DNA of 64,000 nt from Rotaria sp. Silwood1 (lineage: Eukaryota; Rotifera; Eurotatoria; Philodinida; Philodinidae): assembly GCA_905250075.1 (NCBI GenBank), contig CAJNOP010000346.1, forward strand, positions 57,951 through 121,950. Reading direction: 5' to 3'. How positions within the stretch are numbered: the first letter of the stretch is position 1; each line of letters opens with the position of its first letter. Below are positions 48,276 to 59,078 of the stretch, piece by piece. Under the pieces are notes generated by a model that did no database searches, was not told the DNA's origin, and saw only the letters and a list, made by a program, of their open reading frames with translations. The translations under genes were made by a program, and so were the position numbers.

Positions 48276-49611
48276 CTTTTTGTTTCTATTGGATGACGAT
48301 TCATGCGTTGAAGCCAGTTCAAACTCTTCGATAACCGTTTGTAAAGGTGATCTGACAACTATAAAAGTAAGCTAAAGCTTTGAAAATCAATGTGACAGTT
48401 TCGAATTGTTTTCAATGCACTCAGACGGATGTTATTGCTGTGAGCTCGTCTTCTGGAGTTTTGTTAGGCACCATTTTGAAAGCTGCCGGACAATCTACAA
48501 GAAAATTATACAATCATAAATTAGAAAAAGGAGACAACGATTCAATCATTGCTGTTCACACCGATGGGCAGCTTGCATGGAAGAGGCTTTTTGTCCTTCC
48601 GTGGGAGGCCGATCTGACACTGAACGATTTCGCAAGTCCATTAAAATTTTTTTTGCAAACGCAATAAAGAAAGCCGTAGAAGAAAACTATCAGAGTATAG
48701 CATTTCTAGCTATCGGTTGCGGTCAGCTTGGATATTCAGTTTGTATTGTCGCAGAAGCGCTTGTCATGAAAGCTCATCTTCAGCAAGTTACTAGCCCCAT
48801 TTCAGTTTCATTCGTCATACAACCAGATAAAACGAATATTTATGAAGAGTTTCAGAAACGCATTCATTTATTGCATTCAAATGGTATATCGACAACTGTT
48901 GAAAAAGGAACGATTGTTATTGAGAAAGGAAATATAACAAAACAAAAGGTTAGCAACCATACTTGTATATGCAAAAACAAATTGAATAATTTTTATATTT
49001 GATAGGTTGATATTATTATTGGTAGCTCATCATCGGATGCCTTAAGACAAGGAATAATGAAGGCAGCAGAGAGTAACATTAACACAGCATATGAGGCTGA
49101 ACAAACACGTAGTCCGAATTCAATATTTATTTCACTTGAACCTGGTAAATTGGCGTACAAACGAATATTTTTTTAAAATGGAAGCCTCATGCAGATTCCA
49201 ATATACTTCGACAATCAATGGTCGACTTCATAGTGAATGTTTTCCAAAATGTTATTGCAAATAACTTCATGTCTGTTGCATTTCCTGCAATCGGATGTGG
49301 GGATCATAAATGTTCTGTACCTCTTGTAGTCAAGACGATGGTTAACGAAACAAAGAAGCAACTTAGTCTGAGAAATATATCACTGATAGTGAACTTCGTG
49401 GTATATCCAACCGAAAATGGTGTGTATAATAAATTTTGTGAACAAGTCTTGACTGCAGATGAGGAAGGTAAAGCTAAATTTTGACTCTGTAGTTCAATGC
49501 ATTCTTTTTACTATTCATCGTGTAGCATCAAATAACGAAGACACCATAACTGATTTTAACTATTCCGTTACTTTCTTTCATACAAAGTCTCGCTCAAAAG
49601 ATCAATGTTAG
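48276..49611 (+). pseudogene. PARP14-like protein fragment with two macrodomains, two single-base frameshifts
   Basis: Exons: about 48276-48366 (ends GDLTTIK), 48425-48948 and 49006-49467, then 49526-49611; introns of 58, 57 and 58 bp are in frame. Macrodomain 1 starts TDVIAVSSSSGVLLGTILKAAG and has the NYQSIAFLAIGCGQLGYS loop; macrodomain 2 starts VDIIIGSSSSDALRQGIMKAA and has NFMSVAFPAIGCGDHKCSV. These are the ADP-ribose-binding signatures of the PARP9/14 group. Frame is lost once in each domain by an apparent 1-nt deletion: near 48610 (after PWEAD) and in a 7-T run at 49168-49174. Both could be sequencing errors. A stop at 49609-49611 ends the frame in exon 4; the WWE and PARP catalytic parts expected downstream are not seen, so it is truncated as well. 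Confidence 0.75.
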
Positions 49612-49724
49612 CAGGAAAATAAACGATTTTTTCGAAGTATTCAATCTCATAATAGTTTATAATACGAAAAAGTTTTCCATTCCGCCGAGAAAGTCCACCA
49701 ACGTAGTCCTTAAGGCGCTGAGAA

Positions 49725-50023
49725 ATGAAAGATGATATGATCAATTTATGTGCAGAGGGGGAATTTTCTCATTATCATTATGCTCGTCTAAAAGATCAAG
49801 GATGTATCGAAGGGTTTGTTTTAGAATTAAGGGAGCAGAATAACACTGACTCGTTAGAGCCGCCTTTGGAACAGAGAAAGATATTTTTCTCAATTTTGAT
49901 GATGCTAGCACATTGACTGAGATCTTTCTATTATGTATAAAAATGAAAATCTTACATTGCTACAGCAACGCTGTAATCTTTCAAGGAAAGTATGGTAACT
50001 TTGTAAAGAAAGCACTCGTGTAA
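49725..50023 (+). pseudogene. Coding remnant downstream of the macrodomains, unrecognised
   Basis: The frame MKDDMINLCAEGEFSHYHYA...EGFVLELREQNNTDSLEP runs to about 49862, after which the neighbouring frame (FGTEKDIFLNFDDASTLTEI) reads on sensibly to a stop near 50023. That suggests one old exon with a frameshift. It could be the 3' part of the macrodomain gene or a different gene. Confidence 0.35.
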
Positions 50024-50451
50024 TGCATAAAAGAAAAACAAGTTGCAGCAAAGTGCCTGCAACTCATAAAAATTGTCTATTATTCTACTTGAGAATCACG
50101 AAGCATATTCGTGTTTTCGATGAGTACCAATCATCATTTTAGGGACTAAAAATATAAACGTAAACCTAATTCTTTATTGCTTAAGTGATATCTAAATTAA
50201 ATTGCTTATGGAAGTCATAACTTTCTCACAAGGTCTACCGAAGATATTTGAAGCGAGCTAAAGAAAAAGAAAAGTAAAAATATTGTGTTACATTGACATG
50301 TTAATCCTCTTGTGATATTTTGACCATGCAAACATTTATTTAAAGAAAAACAAAGTAAAGTCGACATTTTGTACCATTCATACGAAACAAAAATTAACTG
50401 AATCGAACTTTTTCATTTTCATACCTACATCAAATACAAATTATCAATAAA

Positions 50452-51658
50452 ATGTTTTCTTCTCTTTTGTGCACAGTAATTTTGACCTTTCTAATGACAA
50501 TGACTCTCATATCTACAGATAATCAAGGTACGTGAACAATTACATTTTGATTTATTTTCAACGTTCATTTATTTAGCAGAGTTGCATTTATTGCATTAGT
50601 TTCGCGAACAGTAATAAAGTCGAGTATTGATCTTTTTCTTACACTAAAAAAATATTTAAAAACCTCAATAAAGCCGTAAGAAATACTCGAAAATCTCACG
50701 TAATAAATAAAAAACTCGATGAATCAGCTTCTCATACGTGTTATAAATAATAGTAATTTGTTTGTGTTCAAAAGCTAACCTATTGTTCGTTAATGATTGT
50801 TTTTTTAATGAGTCCATACGAGTATCACTTTCTATGATTAACTTCACAATTAGTCTTTTGAAAAGAATTTCAACAACTTTCATAAATTTTCAGTCATTTA
50901 TAAACGGATTGTCAACCAGCATCTCTCGAAGACATGTTATTCGAAAGCAAAAGAAATTTTACAAAGATTGATTCGTCAAGAAACGATATTATGTTAGTGA
51001 AACATTTCTAATAATGTTGACTATTACACACAGAATGTTTCAAATTCGTTATTATGCCAAGGTAATATGGGAAGTGAAAGATTAAGAAATAAACTTTGAA
51101 CAATTATTCGTCTAAACAAAAGAGAGACGGATATTAATAGATTTTTAGTTGTTTCTTAAATAGACAGTTTTCATATTATAAAAAAGAAATGCTTATAGAA
51201 AGTTAAACATAAATTTAGATAATCCCAACTGGAATGGAACTTGGCGTGGTTCGCTAACAAACTACCCAATGAGACCCGGATCTTCTGCTGTAGATGTGTT
51301 AATGGAAATAGGGCCATACCCAACTAGTGACAACACTTGTACGGTGTGGCGTAACACGTATTTACAAGGCGGAGAAGTTCAAGCAGTAAAAGACTATCGT
51401 CTGTGTCGTGGTCAAGGTGCTGATGATCTTGTTATTGATGAAGGTGATGACGTTAAACTTGAGACACGATGGATTGGTGATGTGCTCGTTACGCCATTCA
51501 AATACGACAATTTACTTTTGATCTCTAGTACACGATTACGCGGAGATATTCTCGAAGAAGAAATCGTGATTATTGATGACAAACCTGCAATAAAAGGAGT
51601 ACAGTCAATGCATACACGTGCTATCCAACGCATAGAATTGAAGCGTGTTAAATCATAA
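50452..51658 (+). CDS. Small secreted protein of unknown family, two exons
   Basis: Exon 1 (50452-50527) is a signal peptide, MFSSLLCTVILTFLMTMTLI, ending in donor CAAG|GTACGTG; exon 2 starts at 51219 after AAATTTAG, phase 1. The mature protein is about 145 residues with WNGTWRGSLTNYPMR, two Cys (TCTVWR and RLCRGQ), several acidic turns (DEGDDV) and a run of beta-strand-like segments ending in KRVKS. The total is 171 residues with no interruptions. The WNGTW opening and alternating strands suggest a lipocalin-like barrel, but I do not recognise the family. The 691-bp intron has no ORF of note. Confidence 0.7.
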
Positions 51659-52781
51659 TGTACAACAAGTCGAGATACAATTAGAATGACTATTGTTGCT
51701 TATGATTCAAGCCTTTTTTGTCTTTCTATTCTGATAAAAGTATGTATCATTTGATTCGGAAATAGAAACCAGACAGATCGCTTAGGTAGACTGTTTCATA
51801 TTTAAATAATGACACCATCAGTACTTCAAAAACACATAATCTTTCTGATCAATTGAATTTGATTATTGTGTGTTTTCTCTATTATTGAAAACAGTCTTTC
51901 TTGGATTAATCAACTGAAGTTTGACAGATTTCGTTTAAGAAAAAAACAAAAAAAAAGCAACAAATCTCCAATATCTTTATAGAAGAAATATTCACTTGAC
52001 ATAGGATTTATTCTCATCGATAACAAATGCCAGAATTATCGATTATTTATGTAGACTCATACAAAAATAATTATCTTGTTTTGAAGTAATCGAAAAAGAA
52101 GAAAATCTCTCAAAATTGCCAATTGACATATGTGTTACATAGCAATCACTGTAAGGTAATCATTGTTTAAACATATATTCATGAAATTTTTATCGCGAAT
52201 TTTCGATTTAAAATTTTTCTCCGAGTGAATTTGATTTGACAGTATATCAAATTGAATTCTTGTTTTGTAAAAAGTCTTCGATCTTCTCTAGATTCTAGTT
52301 GTGATCACTTATTAATAATAATTGAAAAATTTTAATGCATTTCTGATTTATAATCTATTGGTATAAACTACAAAAGTAAATGTTTAGCAAATATCTCGCA
52401 GACCTTCGACAATAATGTACTCTTACTTGTAAAAAGAAACTGGACTGCTTCTAAACAGTCTTTTACAAAGATTGTACAAGACTCGCAGATGATTTATAAA
52501 AATATATTCCCTATGATACTACTATTATTAGTACTTCTAAGTTATATTTTCGAATCAGAAGAGAAAATGGACCTTAATATAACGATATTTTGATTGCTTT
52601 ACTCATAGTTTTCTTTGTTTTAATCGCTCAATCATTGACATCTGTAAATTACATTTCGATAAAAACAGAAGAAATAGGATTATATATTCAAATATGTTAA
52701 TCCTTGTTGTTATTATTTTTCTTTATTTCAATTGCATCGTCACAAGGCTTTGCAAATTCTATATACCGAAAAGCAAAGAAA
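51659..52781. other. Intergenic, nothing recognised
   Basis: AT-rich DNA without genes or clear repeats. The ORF preceding the HAD start (52704-52781) is probably untranslated leader. Confidence 0.4.
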
Positions 52782-53639
52782 ATGATAAACGCACGTCAAT
52801 GTTTTAATGCTGCTACTATTGTCTTTTTCATTCTATGTGCTTCTACGTGGTTCGTTGAATGTTCGACTGTAAATATAATTGATCGAACATCAAAGAGTGA
52901 GCTGAACAATTCTTCTGATTCGATACCTTGTTCATCTTTGAATGTGTCCACATTGCGTGTGTTGACATTTGATTTGTTTGGTGCGTTGATGTTGACGAAG
53001 CCTTCGATAAATCATACTATTGCTTCTCTTTTACCATCATTATCATCGTTGGATGTTGAGAAATTTACGAATGATTGGCTCAGTGCATATGTATCATTTT
53101 TTGGAAAATCATTTCCAGCATCGGTGACACGTCAACCTTTTCTATGGGTCATTCGTTCATCATTATTGAAAATTTTAAATTCATTGGGATTATCAAGTAT
53201 GGTACCTGAAGGTAGTGCTACATTCCATTTGCTGATGTCGGCATGGGGAAATTTACAGCCACGTGTTGGTGCTACAGAAGTTCTCAGTAAATTGAGCAGA
53301 AAATATCAATTGGGCTTACTTTCAAATGGTGATAAAGGTACACTGCAAGCAGCGCTACGTGTCTTTCCATCGTCGGTGAATGTTTCATTGATATTATCAT
53401 CAGATTATCCAGTCAACTGTTTCAAAGCATGTCCAGCGATGTATGCGCAAGCATTAGCTGCAGTTAATGGTGATAAGACACAAATATTCCATGTCGCTGG
53501 TTCGACATATGATGCGCAGGGTGCACGTACTTTTGGCATATTTTCAGGTGCATTGGACAGTTCAGCAATGCATACAAATTCTAAACCATGCTTTGCTTTT
53601 GATGATATATCACAGTTACTTTCATTTTTTAATGTTTAA
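52782..53639 (+). CDS. HAD-superfamily protein, type II haloacid dehalogenase-like, secreted
   Basis: Starting at the ATG at 52782, an N-terminal hydrophobic segment (NAATIVFFILCASTWFVECS) serves as signal peptide or anchor; the frame is open from 52704 but the earlier Met would place extra residues before it. Motif I is TFDLFGAL with the nucleophile Asp; as in L-2-haloacid dehalogenases, the second acid of phosphatases is absent. Motif II is LLSNGD; the Lys lies in CFKACPAMYAQAL (usually YKPxP, so the Pro after Lys is lost); motif III is HVAGSTYDAQGARTFG. The 285-residue length fits the family plus a signal. It would hydrolyse a C-halogen or phosphate-like bond; the substrate is unknown. Single exon, intact, possibly of bacterial or fungal origin. 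Confidence 0.82.
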   Translation: MINARQCFNAATIVFFILCASTWFVECSTVNIIDRTSKSELNNSSDSIPCSSLNVSTLRVLTFDLFGALMLTKPSINHTIASLLPSLSSLDVEKFTNDWLSAYVSFFGKSFPASVTRQPFLWVIRSSLLKILNSLGLSSMVPEGSATFHLLMSAWGNLQPRVGATEVLSKLSRKYQLGLLSNGDKGTLQAALRVFPSSVNVSLILSSDYPVNCFKACPAMYAQALAAVNGDKTQIFHVAGSTYDAQGARTFGIFSGALDSSAMHTNSKPCFAFDDISQLLSFFNV

Positions 53640-54261
53640 AAGAAAGAATAATGAGTTTGTGTACTCTTACCAGAATAACACTCTCATTCATTGTAATACA
53701 AAGCAATGATTTCGATTGTAAGAATAACTATTCTCAAGCTCCAGATCGATTGACATTTCGATACGTTTATCGTAGACATCCAACAGGTTCATAGATTTGA
53801 TAAGTGTTCGTCTATCGACTGATCTCTCAACCTATCGAAAGGTTTAATTCCGAAGAACTGATCTCAGACTTCTATGTTCTTGAATGGCTTATCGAGGATA
53901 AATTACAATAGGTTCCGATAGATAAACTTTGTAGTTTTGAACGGTCGATATTATGAATATGCCAAAATCAAAACTATATAGTTTTTAAGTTTTAGTATTC
54001 ATATTAATCGTATTCGTTTTCATAGGTTTCTTTTTGTTTTTGATCTTGATTTTGAGATAAAAAAAGAGAATAATTTTGAAAAGATATATTTACAAAAGTT
54101 TCCCTCAAATTTGATAATATATATATTTTTGTTGAAATAAATTTTTGACGCATTATTAGATAAAAATTTCTCTAGCTTAAATCTAATCTTTCGTTAATAA
54201 ACGTTCAACCTTTGTCTAAACAATGATTAACCATTAATTTCAATGCATTGCTTGTTTGCCA

Positions 54262-54975
54262 ACCCTGTGTTAGCTTTCATTAACTTTTGTTGTTTTGATG
54301 TAGAGACAATCTTTTTTCATCTTGAATTTGAACATAATAATCAAATTCTTTAGATAAATTAAATGTTCTTAAACACCATACGCCACCATTCAGTTGTCAA
54401 ATATTCCATATATACCAATGTTTTGTATTAGTAAGATTTGTAGCGTTTGGATACAATGAATTATTCCGCTAAAACAACTCAATTCGATTAATATAATTTA
54501 TTTGACGTGAATAATCATTATGATAATTTAGTCACTTGTTATTAAATCTATAAACGTATAAATGACTGATTTCGATTTCGATTATTTCAATTCTTTTACC
54601 AAACAACGGTAATACATTTGACCTACTGTTGAATTATTCTTGTAACACGAATTTTATTTTCGAATATCGTTTGTATGATGTTTCGGATAACGAGAATTAA
54701 CGATGAGCTCATTTTTATTACTATTGAATGATATATTCTTGGCCAAATTGATATAGTAAAATGTAAAGAGTAAGTTGATAACCGATATTCACTGCTCAAT
54801 AATGAAAATGACGATGAACAGAATCTACTTTATCAATGGTAATTTTGTATATTGGTTGATCGTTTTGTGAACTATCAAAATAATCTTCATGAATTCTTTC
54901 ATCAAGACCATCAATCGATGGTTTAATAAAATAAAAATGTTTTATATATACATAGATAAACTGACTAGTAATATA
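54262..54975 (-). pseudogene. Unrecognised broken coding region
   Basis: Read on the minus strand, a frame from about 54975 gives FIKPSIDGLDERIHEDYFDS, a link IYKITIDKVDSVHRHFHY, a TGA, then AVNIGYQLTLYILLYQFGQE. After a non-coding piece, a second block at about 54480-54300 reads SLYPNATNLTNTKHWYIWNI, a TGA, then QLNGGVWCLRTFNLSKEFDY. Amino-acid composition and continuity look coding, but no family comes to mind. Both TGA codons sit where Trp would fit. Confidence 0.4.
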
Positions 54976-55806
54976 TGTAAAATTTTGTTAAAAGGTCTAT
55001 GTTCTCGCTAATGATTATTCGCTCTTAAAATGTAATTTAATGTTGATTAAAATATGTTAATAATAAATTTTGATCTTTCAACAAATTGTTCATTATAAAG
55101 GTGACTTTCTTATTTTGAATTCTTTTTTTTTTCGAATCAGTTTTTATGCTTGGTAAAACTATTCTTTTAATCGTTGTAGAAAAAATGCTCATTTTATATA
55201 GTCAATCGTTACACGATTAAGTGCACGAAAAGTTATACTATAATCAAAATAATATGAATTATATAATTTAATAAGGGAATCAAAGTATAAAATATTTGGT
55301 TGAACTTTTTCGTATTGCACTGAATTAATGAAGAATCTTAACTCAAGTACTTCAATTTATATTAAATTAGTTTTTCGAAAATATTTGTTTTAACTTGTAA
55401 AATAAGATAAAATATTGTATTCGTTGTGAATGTGAGTAAATATCGAGACTGATACATGTGTTATATTTACTTTTGACATACAATAAACAATAGTGGAAGA
55501 GTTTTTGGACAAAAAAATAGAATTCAAATGATATTATCATTGAATTGTTTAATAGATCGATTAAAAATTAAGTTTATCTCGTTTATTAAATTTTTTCTGT
55601 TAATTATTATATTATTGTTGGTTACAATATAAAATCATATATAAATATTAGGAAATCATTCAAAAACTAAACATAAACAACAGATATATGTATACAATGT
55701 TATTCTATTGTTGAATTAATTTATATTTTAGTGATGATTTTCAAAATCAATATTTAATCGAAAGTATTTGTTTATTTGTTTTTTAATACGTAATTTTATT
55801 GATAGA
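54976..55806. other. AT-rich intergenic, nothing recognised
   Basis: Very AT-rich, no gene. It separates the broken coding region from the 3' end of the His/Pur-like gene on the same strand. Confidence 0.4.
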
Positions 55807-56780
55807 TTAATTTGAATATGTATAAAGTCCAATATGTATTTGTCCTTTTGGTATAATTATATTCCATATACGTAAATTATTACTTTGAATAGTTCTTCCA
55901 GTATGTACAATAGCATCAGCTAATAAATATTTCTTTGTATTAATTAAAAATGCTTCAGATGATCCTGATAATTCATCTAAATGATATCGATCAGAATCAA
56001 TAGAATTATCTTGAAAATATTTTGTTAATTGACAAATATATTCCGAAGCAATTAATGGTTTATTTTTATTAGTCCATTTATCTGGTTCTATTATATCTTC
56101 TTGACAAGATATTAAAGCAAGACAAATCGTTGGATCAATTATTTGATGAATACGAGTAGAAATTTTTGGATAATTTTCAATAATTGTATGATAAGTAATT
56201 ATATGTGTAATACGTTTTGATGCTAATAACCAAATCATATCTTTTGGTTTACATGGTAATAATGACAATTTACTATATTTGTCATAAGGAAAATATTTTA
56301 AAAATTTCTCTTGATTAATTATTTCTCCTTCAATTAAAAGATTTCTATTTGAATATCGAATAATTTTAATACCTAATTCATTTTCAGCAAATTGATCTAT
56401 TTTATCAAAATATTTTGAATTTGTTATTGCAATAAGAATTTCATTTTGTTTTTCTTCACATAATTTATCGAATTGTATTAATGTTTTTAATGTCCATCGT
56501 CGTTTATTTAGTTCATTTGATATATCTTCTAATGATAAACCAATACTATTTAAATATATTAATATATGAACAAATAAATCACTACATTCATAAATTTTAT
56601 TATTTTCACTAGCTGCTACTAATTCCCAATATTCTTCCATTATTTTCGTAAGAACTAATTGAGAATTTCTTTGCATATATCCTGTATAACTATTTGTATT
56701 CATTTTTGATTTAATATGTTCACATAATGTAGACAGATTTGTTTTAATACTTGTTTGTAAATTGAAACAACTATAATTGC
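55807..56780 (-). pseudogene. HisE (PR-ATP pyrophosphohydrolase) and HisG (ATP phosphoribosyltransferase)-like 3' exon
   Basis: This 324-codon exon is open to a TAA. It begins NYSCFNL, completing the HisI metal site of the previous exon. HisE follows: SYTGYMQRNSQLVLTKIMEE, then the nucleotide-pyrophosphatase helices ECSDLFVHILIYLNSIGLSL and ISNELNKRRW. The remaining 220 residues match HisG: a phosphate-binding region near the end reads LSGSSEAF...ADAIVHTGRTIQSNNL, the family's GxxE...GLADAIVDxxxTGxTLxxNxL pattern, and IASEY matches IATKYP. HisG and HisE catalyse steps 1 and 2 of histidine synthesis. This exon alone has no defect, but the rest of the gene is broken. A 62-bp intron (56781-56842) precedes it. 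ORF sequence above 56780 is intron, not protein. Confidence 0.75.
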
Positions 56781-56842
56781 CTTTAACAAAAAAAATAAAC
56801 TTGATCAAATTGAAATAAAAGAAAAAGGAAAAATATATTAAC

Positions 56843-57969
56843 CCGTATGACAAAATGGATTTTTTGAATCAACAATAATTAAAATTGAATCTGAATCACA
56901 ATCTAAACTAATTTTAATAACATATTGAAGATGATCAGATGTTTGACCTTTTTTTAATAACTTGATTTAATTTTCTTGAATATCTATATAAAACTCTTTT
57001 TTTGACATGTTTGTTCAATAGATTGTTTTTTCATATAACATAAACCTTTAACTAAACCATTAATATTTTGAATAATAGCTGGTACTATTTCATATTGATC
57101 AAAATAAATCATTGAATTATAAATTGAATCAATTGTTAATTTATTTGTTCATAAAGAAGATCCAATAACTGGAATAACACGATTAAATGTTCATAAATAT
57201 TCTAAATCATCTAATGTTGTTATACCACCAGCAATATAAATTTTTTCAATATAATTTGGTATTTGAATAATAAGATCATGTATTTGTTGACGAGGTATTC
57301 CTAATAAATGCCCTTCAGTTTGAACAAATGTTATACTAATAATTTGAATACCTATTTGAATAAGTTGATTGATTTTATTAATTATATTTATATGTGTATT
57401 AATTTGACGACCATTTATAAGAACTTCATTTTTTTCATTTATACTTATTTCAATAATTAAACGATCTTTTGGAATTTTTTTAATTAATTCATCATTCATA
57501 CTTGATAAAACACAATGACGAACACCTGATTTAAGCATATCATCAATATCAATTAATGTTCTTAAACCACCACCTGTATGTATATAATATTTATTTTCTA
57601 ATTCTTTAATTATTTTATTTGTTTGATCAAAAACTCGATTTAAATCAATAATTAATATATCAGAAAATATTGATATATAATTCATAGCTTGAATATAATC
57701 TGAATTACTATGATATTGATTTATTTGTGAACTTTTAACTAAAACTGGTTTACCATTAAATAAATCCATTGTAATAAGAATACGTCGATTAATTTGATTT
57801 GAAATATTTGACCATAAATATTTTAAATGATAAGGAATTTTTAATTTATTATTATTTAATAATTTTTTTATTTCATTTTGATAAAAATAATAATTATAAT
57901 TATATATTTCTGTTTGATGAAATTTATTTAAATTAAAATATTCAATAAATATATTATTATGGCTACTAT
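56843..57969 (-). pseudogene. HisA-like barrel followed by HisI (PR-AMP cyclohydrolase)
   Basis: The intact stretch 57191-57769 reads MDLFNGKPVLV..., IHTGGGLRTLIDIDDMLKSG and TFVQTEGHLLGI...IYIAGGITTLDDL, the HisA (ProFAR isomerase) pattern with its GGG-R and second phosphate loop. The frame is open upstream to about 57969. Below 57191 it goes on (EYL-TGA-TFNRVIPVIGSSL-TGA-TNKL...VPAIIQNINGLVKGLCYM) and into HisI: VLYRYSRKLNQV, KKGQTSDHLQ, LDCDSDS and NPFCHTG, the cyclohydrolase KGxTSG, DCDxD and CHTG motifs. Defects: two in-frame TGA (57184-57186 region and about 57143), and two frame changes at A-runs near 57000 and 56950. The linker VPAIIQ...GLVKGLCYM resembles the HisI-preceding segment of fungal HIS4 proteins. 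Spliced to the next exon at 56843. Confidence 0.72.
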
Positions 57970-57973
57970 TTAA

Positions 57974-58750
57974 GCGGTCAGTAAAATAAATTAAATGATC
58001 AGTAAAATAGATGAAATGGTCAGTAAGATAAATGGTCAGTAAAAAGTATATAAATGATCAGTAAAAAGATTGAATGGTCAGTACTTAGACTATCACTCAT
58101 ATAAAAAAAAGATTGGAAAAAATCTAATTTTAATCGATTTTTTAAATCAAACCAGTGATTAAAATAAATTAAATTTATAAATATTAATTTTAATGGCGGC
58201 GACGGTAAAATGCGTTTTCTCAAACTTTATGTTGAAAACTCAGATGTTCGATCGCTTTTTCGGACTCCTTGCCTCGGAAAATTAGTAGATATGATGCTAG
58301 ATCGACCTTTGACATAAATTCCATGCTTCAAGACTCGATATCAATTGGTACTTATTCATTTAAAAAGAAAAACTATTAGAATTGATTAAAATCGATTTAA
58401 AAATTTTAATCGATTTTAATAGATTAAAAATCGAATAATCTGACTAAAATTGAGTAAAATAGTCAATGAAAAAATTTTAATCGGTTAAAATGGATATTTA
58501 TAAATTTAATTTATTTTAATCACTAGTTTGATTAAAAACCTGGTTAAAACTGTCCCATTTTAATTGATTTTTAATCACAAAAAATCGATTAAAATCAGAT
58601 TTTTTCCAATCTTTTTTTTTTATATGAGTGATAATCTAAGTACTGACCATTTAATCTTTTTACTGATCATTTATACATTTTTTACTGACCATTTATCTTA
58701 CTGATCATTTCATATATTTTCCTGACCATTTCATTTATTTTACTGACCGC
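57974..58750. mobile_element. TTAA-flanked MITE (piggyBac-like target), long inverted repeats
   Basis: The end GCGGTCAGTAAAATAAAT at 57974 is inverted at 58750, and both are bounded by TTAA (57970-57973, 58751-58754), the target duplication of piggyBac-type elements. The arms (about 230 bp each) contain five or six subterminal units of AAATGGTCAGTAA/AAATGATCAGTAA, then a shared inner block with ATATAAAAAAAAGATTGGAAA. The short ORF at 58020-58223 is a by-product. It has no transposase, so it is non-autonomous. It splits the SAICAR-like and HisA-like parts of the multidomain gene. Confidence 0.85.
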
Positions 58751-58754
58751 TTAA

Positions 58755-59078
58755 TAATATCCCTATTATTATTAAAATAATTCCATTTATATAATATATC
58801 TTTACATGATTTTAATCCAGCTAATCTGCATATATTTTTATCAAATTTATTTAAAGAATTATCTTTAGTTGTTATATTTTCATTTAATAATATATCATTG
58901 TATGAATTTTTATCAGTTCCTTGACAATATCTTTTAACAATAACTTCAATCGGAGGAATTTCATTAATTAAATCACTTATAATAATACCATTTTTATTTA
59001 TTGAACGATAACTATGTTTTATTCCATTACGCCACATCACTTCTAAAAACAATTGACAACCACATGCACGTATTGAAC
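58755..59078 (-). pseudogene. SAICAR-synthetase-like (PurC) exon, 3' side cut by the MITE
   Basis: After acceptor TTTTAG at 59079 the exon reads SIRACGCQLFLEVMWRNGIK, then PPIEVIVKRYCQGTDKNSY, which matches the PurC pattern MxPIEVVxRxxxxGS; the typical GS is replaced by GTD. It goes on to LAGLKSCKDILYKWNYFNNN and then meets the MITE at 58750. Across the MITE the frame does not resume without a shift. SAICAR synthetase joins CAIR to aspartate in purine synthesis; this piece is too degenerate to say whether it was ever an active enzyme. Confidence 0.6.

Noticed and set aside
48086-48358. Minus-strand 90-residue ORF
   Set aside because: Overlaps the first macrodomain gene exon in antisense and has no recognisable content.
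56781-56853. N-terminal MSYGLIYFSFFFYFN as a signal or membrane segment of the HisE-HisG ORF
   Set aside because: This part lies inside a 62-bp GT..AG intron; the true exon begins at 56780 and continues HisI.
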